Below are positions 1 through 6,274 of a DNA stretch of 6,274 nt, piece after piece. A model generated the notes under the pieces. It saw only the letters and a list, made by a program, of their open reading frames with translations, was not told where the DNA came from and did no database searches. The stretch lies in NCBI GenBank assembly GCA_902796775.1, contig CADBQK010000511.1, positions 1 to 6,274 on the forward strand. Reading direction: 5' to 3'. The DNA comes from an uncultured Lachnospiraceae bacterium (lineage in GTDB: Bacteria; Bacillota_A; Clostridia; Lachnospirales; Lachnospiraceae). Made by a program: the position numbers and the translations under genes. Positions within the stretch are counted from its first letter, which is position 1. Every line of letters starts with the position of its first letter.

Positions 1-1466
<1,466 letters not shown>

Positions 1467-1486
1467 CAGAATCCTTCTTTCCTATA

Positions 1487-1518
1487 TGAAATTGCAAGAC
1501 ATTCGTCTTGCAATTTCA
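1487..1518 (-). promoter_or_regulatory. Intercistronic stem-loop with perfect 14-bp arms between EIIA and aminotransferase genes
   Basis: TGAAATTGCAAGAC at 1487-1500 is the exact reverse complement of 1505-1518, with a four-base loop at 1501-1504. It fills most of the 53-nt gap, starting one base after the EIIA stop codon in operon orientation. In the sense transcript it is followed by UAUAGGAAAG rather than a U-run, so it does not look like a complete intrinsic terminator; it more likely stabilises the 3' end of the upstream PTS mRNA or marks a processing point, lowering output of the downstream enzymes. On the opposite strand it is followed by a T-rich run (GTTATTTTTC), so it could instead stop antisense transcription. 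Role is inferred; the repeat itself is seen directly. Confidence 0.75.
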
Positions 1519-1519
1519 G

Positions 1520-1858
1520 TTATTTTTCTTCGAGCTTTTTAATTCTTTCATCCAAGGCTTCAGTTATCCTGATCAGATGATCTGCAATAATGATTTCTGA
1601 GTTAACAGACATACAGGTGTCCTGTGCATGGGTAAGCAGCACCGTGAATTCCGGATTGTCTCCATTTGCTTCCCTTTGGAGCTGAACCGTCTGAAATTTA
1701 TGTGCCTCAACAATATCCTCTTGGGCTGATGAAAGATATTCTTTAGCGGCTTTTAAATCAAATTTTTCGAGCGACTGCAGCGCTTCCATTGTTTTTGCCC
1801 TGGCATCACCTGCGTGAAGAATAATCTGCATTGCGCCGCGCGCAGTATTTTCATCCAT
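1520..1858 (-). CDS. PTS EIIA component, lactose/cellobiose family
   Basis: This is a 112-residue, mostly helical protein of the Lac-family EIIA type (LacF/ChbA/CelC-like). It accepts phosphate from HPr and passes it to EIIB during sugar import. The motif QIILHAGDAR lies near the N-terminus (residues 11-20) and LLTHAQD at 74-80; H77 corresponds to the phosphorylated histidine of the family and D80 to its conserved acidic metal-binding partner. Relatives commonly read HAQDH; here the last histidine is replaced by threonine. Length and active-site position agree with the family (about 105-115 residues). I chose ATG at 1856-1858 rather than the upstream in-frame TTG at 1886-1888, because GGGAGG lies nine nt before the ATG and the extra ten residues would run through that ribosome binding site. 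It lies 51 nt downstream of the EIIBC gene and is very likely its partner. Confidence 0.93.
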   Translation of the reverse strand: MDENTARGAMQIILHAGDARAKTMEALQSLEKFDLKAAKEYLSSAQEDIVEAHKFQTVQLQREANGDNPEFTVLLTHAQDTCMSVNSEIIIADHLIRITEALDERIKKLEEK

Positions 1859-1867
1859 AGATAGAGT

Positions 1868-1873
1868 CCTCCC
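1868..1873 (-). promoter_or_regulatory. Strong ribosome binding site deciding the EIIA start
   Basis: The minus strand reads GGGAGG here, nine nt before ATG at 1858-1856. This supports the 112-residue form of EIIA over a TTG-initiated 122-residue form. Confidence 0.8.
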
Positions 1874-1883
1874 AGTCAGATAC

Positions 1884-1905
1884 TTCAATAATGCGGTTTA
1901 TTGAA
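1884..1905 (-). promoter_or_regulatory. Small stem-loop between EIIBC and EIIA genes
   Basis: TTCAATAA at 1884-1891 is the exact reverse complement of 1898-1905, with a six-base loop. It lies in the 51-nt gap between the EIIBC stop codon and the EIIA ribosome binding site. The stem is AT-rich and no U-run follows in the sense direction, so termination is unlikely; a weak mRNA-stability or translation-spacing role is possible. An 8-bp AT-rich repeat could also be chance. Confidence 0.45.
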
Positions 1906-1909
1906 AGGA

Positions 1910-3514
1910 TTATAATACTGTACCTTCTTCTGCTGCTGCCTGTTTTTCATATACTTTGAAGAAAGGTGTCCAGATCAGCCAGCTGATAATAAACAGAACA
2001 ATTACAAGAACGACGCCCATAATACTTCCGGTAGCCAGGTAGCCCTGAATAATATTGGGCAGATACCACATCTGCATCGGTGCAGAAGGAATGGGAACCA
2101 ATCCGATCTTCATTACGATATACATTACAGACGGAATGATTACAGAGTTCAGAATCAGGGGAATCATAAGAATCGGATTCCATACAACCGGAGCGCCGAA
2201 CACGATCGGTTCATTGATATTGAAGATTGCCGGGAAAATGCACACTTTGCCGATGGCATTTAATCTCTTGACCTTGGAACGCATGCACATAAGAACCAGC
2301 GCCAGCGTACAGCCCTGTCCGCCAAGATATGTAATGCCCATAACGGTTTCCATAAGATTTATAGCCTGAGGCGCAGCTCCTGCGGCAACGGCTGCCATGT
2401 TTGCGTCCATTCCTTCCATCCAGATTGCCCAGGCAATGGGAAACAGAATCCACGTGAATCCGAAGGAATACAGGAAACAGGTAAGACCGGTAATCAGAAT
2501 CAGACCAAGCCATGACTGGCCGAAGTTGGTAATCGGACTGAAGAGACCTCTGATGAAAAGCGGCAGATCAAAGCCCAGATTCATAATAACAAGACCGATT
2601 GCAAGAATAATGGTAACAGGGACTAATGCATCAACCCAGTTGACAACCATATCCGGCATTACAGTGTCTTTTTTGAAGAGCGAATGGCCGGAAGCAAATT
2701 TGAATGCCCATGCCGTAATCGAACTTGTAACAACCGCTGTAAGCATACCGCCGGTCCCAAGTTTGTCTCCTACAAACGTAAGGTTTCCATCTTCCATGGC
2801 CGGAAGTGTAATGATGAAGAACAGCGCCAGACTTGTCAGCATTGCGGAGATCTTAAGTTTTTCCTTTCCGGCCTTTTCCAGCACTTTCATCGGAATAAGC
2901 AGCGCAAGGAATATTGCAATCAGGCCAAACGAGAATGTGTTGACCATCGAAATATCCGGAAGCCAGGCCAGTACCGAAAATCTCTTAAGCACACCGATTA
3001 CTGATGAAACAGAACCAATTATGATCATCGGGAGGATGCTCATAATCGACTGCTGAATGGAAGAAATATAGATATTCTGTGTCAGCTTGTTGAGCTTTGG
3101 CGCAAGAACATTGTTGATCCAGCCCATGACTCCTGTAAGTTCTTTGTCCGTTGTGTCTGCAGGTGCTTTTTCTTCTTTAACTGCAGTTGTTTTAACGGTA
3201 TTGCCGGAAGCTTCATAAACTGCAAGGGCCTGCTTTAATGTTGCTTCGCCATCCAGCTTTCCATATGCATCTTTGTCGATGAAATCAAACGGAATGTTAT
3301 ACGGCGCAAGATCTTTGGCCAGCGCTTCCTTTTTGAATTCGAGATGGGGACCAAACATAATAACATCTGTTCCCTTGAGATTGGACATCATTTCAGCATC
3401 ACTGAACGCAACGATTTCCAGGTCATTGATACCCTGTTCTTTTGCGGCTTTGCGCATTGCCTGAGCCATGAAGCCGCTTGATGCACCGGCACCGCACATT
3501 AATAAGATTCTCAT
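1910..3514 (-). CDS. PTS EIIB-EIIC fusion permease, lactose/cellobiose (diacetylchitobiose) family
   Basis: A 534-residue fusion in B-then-C order. Residues 1-100 form a Lac-family EIIB domain: MRILLMCGAGASSGFMAQAM carries C7, the phosphorylated cysteine, at the start of the P-loop-like turn. Residues about 101-125 are a polar Thr/Lys/Glu/Ala-rich linker. Residues about 126-520 are the membrane EIIC domain with roughly ten hydrophobic segments (for example 155-176, 192-209, 223-239, 297-315, 335-350, 448-468, 496-516). Family landmarks are SGHSLFKKD at 275-283, GGQGCTLAL at 398-406 and NINEPIVFGAPVVWNP at 432-447; E435 in this loop lies in the sugar-binding signature of ChbC/CelB-type transporters. 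The role is transport with concomitant 6-phosphorylation of a beta-linked disaccharide or glucoside. The start ATG at 3512-3514 has AAAGGGA six nt upstream and is 21 nt after the ridA stop. Exact sugar specificity cannot be read. Confidence 0.95.
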   Translation of the reverse strand: MRILLMCGAGASSGFMAQAMRKAAKEQGINDLEIVAFSDAEMMSNLKGTDVIMFGPHLEFKKEALAKDLAPYNIPFDFIDKDAYGKLDGEATLKQALAVYEASGNTVKTTAVKEEKAPADTTDKELTGVMGWINNVLAPKLNKLTQNIYISSIQQSIMSILPMIIIGSVSSVIGVLKRFSVLAWLPDISMVNTFSFGLIAIFLALLIPMKVLEKAGKEKLKISAMLTSLALFFIITLPAMEDGNLTFVGDKLGTGGMLTAVVTSSITAWAFKFASGHSLFKKDTVMPDMVVNWVDALVPVTIILAIGLVIMNLGFDLPLFIRGLFSPITNFGQSWLGLILITGLTCFLYSFGFTWILFPIAWAIWMEGMDANMAAVAAGAAPQAINLMETVMGITYLGGQGCTLALVLMCMRSKVKRLNAIGKVCIFPAIFNINEPIVFGAPVVWNPILMIPLILNSVIIPSVMYIVMKIGLVPIPSAPMQMWYLPNIIQGYLATGSIMGVVLVIVLFIISWLIWTPFFKVYEKQAAAEEGTVL

Positions 3515-3535
3515 ACTAATTCCCTTTCTTTTTGT

Positions 3536-3919
3536 TTAGTGTTTAATTGCAATAACTTCTATTTCGCAAAGAGCACCTTTAGGCAGCTGCTTGACAGCCA
3601 CACATGATCTTGCCGGACAGTCTCCAGCAAAGAATTCAGAATATACGTTGTTGAATACCGCAAAGTCAGACATTTCTGTAATGAAACAGGTGGTCTTGAC
3701 TACATCCTCATAGGATAATCCTGCAGCAGACAGAACTGCTCCTGCGTTTTTCAGTGACTGTCTTGCCTGTCCTTCAATTGAATCGCTCTCAATCGTTCCG
3801 CTTTCCGGGTTAACAGGTATCTGACCGGATACAAATACAATTTCGCCGCAGTCGGAAATTCCCTGTGAATAAGGACCAATTGCTGCTGGTGCGTTTGATG
3901 TGGATAGAACTATCTTCAT
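3536..3919 (-). CDS. ridA: RidA (YjgF/YER057c/UK114) family enamine/imine deaminase
   Basis: A 127-residue protein, the normal length for this family of small cytoplasmic trimeric enzymes. Characterised members hydrolyse reactive enamine/imine intermediates, such as 2-aminoacrylate, released by PLP enzymes. Signatures are IGPYSQG at 14-20, VFVSGQIPVNPESG at 28-41 and CPARSCVAVKQLPKGALCEIE at 101-121. R104 matches the catalytic arginine (R105 in E. coli RidA) and E119 the conserved glutamate, so the archetypal RidA active site is present. I chose ATG at 3917-3919 over the in-frame ATG eight codons upstream: AAAGGAG lies eight nt before it, and the family begins at this point. It is the first gene of the operon. 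The same operon carries a PLP-dependent enzyme, which fits a detoxifying or direct catabolic partnership. Confidence 0.95.
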   Translation of the reverse strand: MKIVLSTSNAPAAIGPYSQGISDCGEIVFVSGQIPVNPESGTIESDSIEGQARQSLKNAGAVLSAAGLSYEDVVKTTCFITEMSDFAVFNNVYSEFFAGDCPARSCVAVKQLPKGALCEIEVIAIKH

Positions 3920-3927
3920 AGTGACTG

Positions 3928-3934
3928 CTCCTTT
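3928..3934 (-). promoter_or_regulatory. Ribosome binding site deciding the ridA start
   Basis: The minus strand reads AAAGGAG here, eight nt before ATG at 3919-3917. The longer reading frame from 3943 would place this site inside its own coding sequence, and its start has no comparable site upstream. Confidence 0.8.
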
Positions 3935-3941
3935 CAATTGC

Positions 3942-3970
3942 ATTGTAAAAATGGCCGATGAACGTTACAA
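3942..3970 (-). promoter_or_regulatory. Predicted sigma-A-type promoter of the ridA-PTS operon
   Basis: On the minus strand, TTGTAA (complement of 3965-3970) and TACAAT (complement of 3942-3947) are separated by exactly 17 nt. The -35 box is a weak 4/6 match and the -10 box a good 5/6 match, typical of a promoter needing an activator. Transcription would begin near 3935, giving a very short leader of about 16 nt that just includes the ridA ribosome binding site. The perfect palindrome at 3975-4002 ends four bases upstream of the -35 box. Confidence 0.6.
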
Positions 3971-3974
3971 ACCA

Positions 3975-4002
3975 AGTTCTTTCCTAAAGTTAGGAAAGAA
4001 CT
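3975..4002. promoter_or_regulatory. Perfect 13-bp palindrome, probable operator for the divergent PRD regulator
   Basis: AGTTCTTTCCTAA at 3975-3987 is the exact reverse complement of 3990-4002 around a two-base centre (AG). Its centre lies about 53 bp upstream of the predicted operon transcription start, the usual place for an activator dimer contacting RNA polymerase. It is next to the gene of a LicR/MtlR-type regulator, the obvious candidate binder. As RNA it would be a hairpin with almost no loop, and it lies upstream of both predicted starts, so a DNA operator is the better reading than a terminator or antiterminator. Confidence 0.75.
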
Positions 4003-4009
4003 GAATCGC

Positions 4010-4038
4010 GTTCTTTTCCTATGTCGCGGAAAAAAGAT
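4010..4038. promoter_or_regulatory. Degenerate second copy of the operator motif
   Basis: GTTCTTTTCCTA (4010-4021) repeats the left arm of the palindrome at 3975-4002 with one extra T, and GGAAAAAAGAT (4028-4038) is an imperfect right arm. Centre-to-centre distance from the perfect palindrome is about 35 bp. It ends three bases before the predicted -35 box of the regulator gene. It could be a weaker binding site for autoregulation or for cooperative binding. Confidence 0.45.
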
Positions 4039-4041
4039 GAT

Positions 4042-4070
4042 TTGTTTGTAATTGAAGTACGTTTTATAAA
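4042..4070 (+). promoter_or_regulatory. Predicted promoter of the PRD regulator gene
   Basis: TTGTTT (4042-4047) and TATAAA (4065-4070) are separated by 17 nt, giving a predicted start near 4077 and a leader of about 15 nt before ATG at 4092. The -10 box is good and the -35 box weak (TTG conserved). The degenerate operator lies immediately upstream. Confidence 0.5.
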
Positions 4071-4091
4071 TAAGTAGAAAGTTAATATGCT

Positions 4092-6008
4092 ATGAAGATC
4101 ACGGAGCAAAGTGTTGTCGAAAAAATCAAAAATGCAGGCGGCTGGATTGACGCAACCGAACTCGCCTCGTTTTTTGGTATTTCAACACGTACAATCCGCA
4201 ATTATATAAAAAGCATAAATCAGACGAATCCTTCTCTGATTTACAGTTCAAATAAAGGGTATATGATCAACACCCGTGTATATGAAAGCATGAGTAAGCC
4301 GGAAGCTTCCAAAGAGGACATTCCGCAGGAGCGGACAAAGTATGTTCTCAATCAGCTGATCGTAGCAGCAGAACCGCTTGATATATATGATCTGGCTGAC
4401 GAACTGGCACTTAGCGATACAAGTTTTGAACGTGTGCTGCATGCTGTAAAGCAAATGCTTAAGCCTTTTGAAATCAGCCTGGAACGGAAACGCAATAAGA
4501 TCTGGCTGAAAGGCAGTGAAAAAAACATCCGTGCAATCATCGGTAAGCTTCTGACGACTGTGGATGACTCCTTTGTGTATTTTTACGAGCCGTTCAAGGC
4601 ATCAAAAGAAATAGACATTGATTCGCTTCAGAAGGATATTATCTATATTCTTGAATCGTTCGGATATTATGTCAGTGATTACGGCTTAAACACGATCATG
4701 CTTCATATCTTGATCATGATTGAGCGGATCCAAAACGACAACCTGATGGATGAGCTTGATGAGATACATCAGTTTACTGCTAAAGAACATCAGATGGTTT
4801 CAGAAATTTCCAATTATCTGGAGAAGTTTTTTAACGTAACAATCTCTAAAGCGGACCGGTATTGTCTGGCCGTCGTAGTAATTAATAACTGCGCACATAC
4901 GGGAGAAACAAATTTTAATAAGAACAATATCAACACATATCTTGAAAGAGCACATATTGTAATCGCCGAAGAAATAGCGGATGCCCTCTCAAATCATTAC
5001 GGTCTCACAAAATTCAGTGAAGACTTTATCGTCACATTTTCCATTCATATTATGAACCTTGTCAAACGGGCCAAAGATAATACATACACCCCAAATCCGC
5101 TGACAACAACATTCCAGGGGAATTATCCGCTTTTTTATGATATGGCGACATTTACAGCAAAACTTTTGCATGATCGTCTGAATATCACTATCAATGATGA
5201 TGAAATCTCTTTTCTGGCATTTCATATCGGAGCATATCTTGAAAACACCAATAAAAATAAAGATAAAGTGAACTGCTGCTTTGTATACGCAGAGTATCAC
5301 CGATTTCATGTTAAGGCGATAGATAAAATTCTTAGATCTCTTGATAATGAACTTTACATTTCTTCTAATATTTCTGTTAAAGAAATCAATATGATTCCGG
5401 AAGACGTGGAGCTAGTGATTGCCAGCTGTCCGGTGCCAAAAGACAAAATAAATGTTCCAGTAATAATGACTTCTTTATTTGTTACAGATGAAGATATCAA
5501 TAATATCTATAACAAGATATGCAAAATTAAAGAGGAAAAAACCAGGACGTCGATAGTAAATTCACTACAGTACTTCATACGGAAAAACTTGTTTCATAAG
5601 AATCTATATTTTTCTTCTGAACAAGAAGCGATTCATATGCTTGCAAATGAATGTCTTTCGCTTAATTTGGTTGATTCAAATTATGAGAATGAGGTCTTGG
5701 AAAGGGAGAATCTTTCGTCAAGTTCCTTTAGCTTCGGCGTAGCCACACCGCACTCGCTTAATATGAATGCCAAGCATTCATTCCTCTCTGTGGTAGTCAA
5801 TGATCACACTATGCGCTGGGGGAAAAACGATGTAAATATTATCATTATGATTGGAACCTCGCTTATAGATCGTGAAGCATTTAAGCTGTTATTTGATGAA
5901 CTCATTGCTATTCTGTACGAGGAAGAAAATGTCCGCATACTTGCAAAGTGTAATAATTATGAAGATTTTACAAGTATACTCTCTTCTATGATCAAGCAAC
6001 AGTATTGA
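4092..6008 (+). CDS. PRD-containing transcriptional activator of the LicR/MtlR type (HTH-HTH-PRD1-PRD2-EIIB-like-EIIA-like)
   Basis: At 638 residues this matches the LicR class in length and plan. Residues 5-60 are a DeoR/HTH_11-like winged helix (recognition helix STRTIRNYIKSIN, 31-43); 80-145 resemble a second, Mga-like winged helix; PRD1 covers about 178-280 with H205 (IMLHILIMIERI); PRD2 covers about 285-388 with H319 and H378 (ISFLAFHIGAYLE); 392-475 occupy the EIIB-Gat-like position; and 490-638 form an EIIA-Fru/Mtl-like domain with H554 in GVATPHS. Such proteins bind DNA, and PTS phosphorylation of PRD and EII-like domains signals sugar availability and HPr status. The EIIB-like part lacks a recognisable Cys-x-x-Gly loop; Y399 and neighbours occupy it. 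PRD1 also appears to lack its second histidine near 262. It diverges from the operon and probably activates it. The ribosome binding site is weak; a two-codon ATG-CTA-TGA frame (4087-4095) overlaps the start. Confidence 0.93.
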   Translation: MKITEQSVVEKIKNAGGWIDATELASFFGISTRTIRNYIKSINQTNPSLIYSSNKGYMINTRVYESMSKPEASKEDIPQERTKYVLNQLIVAAEPLDIYDLADELALSDTSFERVLHAVKQMLKPFEISLERKRNKIWLKGSEKNIRAIIGKLLTTVDDSFVYFYEPFKASKEIDIDSLQKDIIYILESFGYYVSDYGLNTIMLHILIMIERIQNDNLMDELDEIHQFTAKEHQMVSEISNYLEKFFNVTISKADRYCLAVVVINNCAHTGETNFNKNNINTYLERAHIVIAEEIADALSNHYGLTKFSEDFIVTFSIHIMNLVKRAKDNTYTPNPLTTTFQGNYPLFYDMATFTAKLLHDRLNITINDDEISFLAFHIGAYLENTNKNKDKVNCCFVYAEYHRFHVKAIDKILRSLDNELYISSNISVKEINMIPEDVELVIASCPVPKDKINVPVIMTSLFVTDEDINNIYNKICKIKEEKTRTSIVNSLQYFIRKNLFHKNLYFSSEQEAIHMLANECLSLNLVDSNYENEVLERENLSSSSFSFGVATPHSLNMNAKHSFLSVVVNDHTMRWGKNDVNIIIMIGTSLIDREAFKLLFDELIAILYEEENVRILAKCNNYEDFTSILSSMIKQQY

Positions 6009-6086
6009 TATTATTTTTACCTGATTTATATGCAAAAAATGTGCCTGAAACGGCTATATTAACCCTAAATAACGATCCAATATCCG

Positions 6087-6117
6087 ATATAACGGATTAG
6101 AATCTGTTATATTTTTC
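6087..6117 (+). terminator. Probable rho-independent terminator of the regulator gene
   Basis: ATATAAC (6087-6093) pairs with GTTATAT (6106-6112). The stem continues through a G-U pair and three more pairs (6095-6097 with 6102-6104) to a four-base loop, about 11 bp in total, and the 3' arm runs straight into TTTT then C (6113-6117). It begins 79 nt after the regulator stop codon. The stem is AT-rich, so efficiency may be modest. Confidence 0.5.
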
Positions 6118-6144
6118 AGACAAGACTGAAAGGCATAATAAAGT

Positions 6145-6189
6145 TGGTAATATAACTCTTAACACTCAAAGTTATATACTTAGTTACCA
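6145..6189. repeat. Second AT-rich inverted repeat downstream of the regulator
   Basis: ATATAACT (6150-6157) is the exact reverse complement of 6170-6177, with a 12-base loop. Outside it, TGGTA (6145-6149) can pair with TACCA (6185-6189) across a seven-base bulge on the 3' side. The inner arms repeat the ATATAAC/GTTATAT words of the preceding terminator-like hairpin. No T-run follows. It could be a regulator site, an mRNA structure or the border of an inserted element; no function is assigned. Confidence 0.4.
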
Positions 6190-6274
6190 CACTTACTGTT
6201 ACAGAGAAAGAGAGGTGAAGCCGTTTCCTCCCCACCCAAAGCTTACGCATATGGATGGGGTATCCACGGCATGG
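6190..6274. other. GC-richer right-edge segment with hairpin, possible border of another gene or mobile element
   Basis: After the AT-rich intergenic DNA the composition changes from about 6220. CCCCACCC (6230-6237) faces GGATGGGG (6253-6260) with one mismatch; read as minus-strand RNA that mismatch becomes a G-U pair, giving an 8-bp stem with a 15-base loop. Two short open frames enter from the edge: on the minus strand, a 24-residue C-terminus (TPSICVSFGWGGNGFTSLSL is its end) stopping at 6199-6201; and on the plus strand, a frame from GTG at 6215 reading VKPFPPHPKLTHMDGVSTAW. I do not recognise either, and neither has decisive support: the plus-strand GTG lacks a properly spaced ribosome binding site and the minus-strand frame is too short to judge. 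The rest of 6009-6190 holds only the hairpins listed. Confidence 0.25.

Noticed and set aside
1475..1484. TTCTTTCCTA upstream of the aminotransferase gene, identical to an operator half-site
   Set aside because: On the minus strand it is the purine-rich ribosome-binding region of that gene, with no partner arm; the match is best explained by composition.
1859..1888. Ten-residue N-terminal extension of EIIA from a TTG start
   Set aside because: The extension overlaps the strong GGGAGG site serving the ATG at 1858, and family length agrees with the shorter form.
2397..3056. Long plus-strand open frame (219 codons) opposite the EIIBC gene
   Set aside because: It mirrors the strongly recognisable EIIC membrane domain, has no family features of its own and no convincing ribosome binding site; it is an antisense shadow.
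3920..3943. Eight-residue N-terminal extension of RidA from ATG at 3943
   Set aside because: The family starts at the downstream ATG, which has AAAGGAG at ideal spacing inside the would-be extension.
3975..4002. Palindrome as a transcription terminator or BglG-type antiterminator target
   Set aside because: Its two-base centre makes a poor RNA loop, no T-run follows on either strand, and it lies upstream of both predicted starts; the neighbouring PRD protein has DNA-binding HTH domains rather than an RNA-binding CAT domain.
4002..4015. Possible catabolite-responsive element (TGAATCGCGTTCT) near the operon promoter
   Set aside because: The central CG is one base out of register with the CcpA site consensus and several fixed positions fail, so I do not call it.

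Overview
The window is a carbohydrate phosphotransferase (PTS) locus from a low-to-medium GC bacterium. The sequence fits a member of the Bacillota (gut-type Clostridia or Erysipelotrichia would be reasonable). The grounds are strong AGGAG-type ribosome binding sites, sigma-A-like promoters, a lactose/cellobiose-family PTS and a LicR/MtlR-type regulator with PTS regulation domains. The species cannot be read from the sequence.

Five genes lie head to tail on the minus strand, from about 3919 down past the left edge: a RidA-family deaminase (3536-3919), a PTS EIIB-EIIC fusion (1910-3514), the matching EIIA (1520-1858), a fold-type I PLP aminotransferase or beta-lyase (255-1466), and the N-terminal 88 residues of a glycoside hydrolase family 1 enzyme, probably a 6-phospho-beta-glucosidase (1-265). 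Spacing is tight (21, 51 and 53 nt, then an 11-nt overlap), so this looks like one operon continuing to the left. Both of the longer intercistronic gaps hold perfect inverted repeats: 14-bp arms at 1487-1518 and 8-bp arms at 1884-1905.

A 172-nt divergent control region (3920-4091) separates the operon from a plus-strand regulator of 638 residues (4092-6008) with HTH, PRD1, PRD2, EIIB-like and EIIA-like domains. It contains a perfect 13-bp inverted repeat (3975-4002) directly upstream of a plausible operon promoter, and a degraded version of the same motif (4010-4038) directly upstream of a plausible regulator promoter. This is the layout expected for a PTS-controlled activator that switches on the operon and perhaps tunes itself.

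Inferred working model: the PTS imports and phosphorylates a beta-glucoside-like compound, GH1 cleaves the 6-phospho-glycoside, and the PLP enzyme with RidA handles a nitrogen-containing part of the substrate or its reactive enamine/imine products. The pairing of PLP enzyme and RidA with a sugar PTS and GH1 is the least ordinary aspect of the locus. It suggests an amino-acid-containing or otherwise nitrogenous glycoside rather than plain cellobiose, but the sequence does not prove this.

From 6009 to 6274 there is no convincing complete gene. This stretch holds a probable terminator for the regulator (6087-6117), a second AT-rich hairpin (6145-6189), and at the right edge a compositionally different, GC-richer segment with another hairpin that may be the edge of a separate gene or mobile element.
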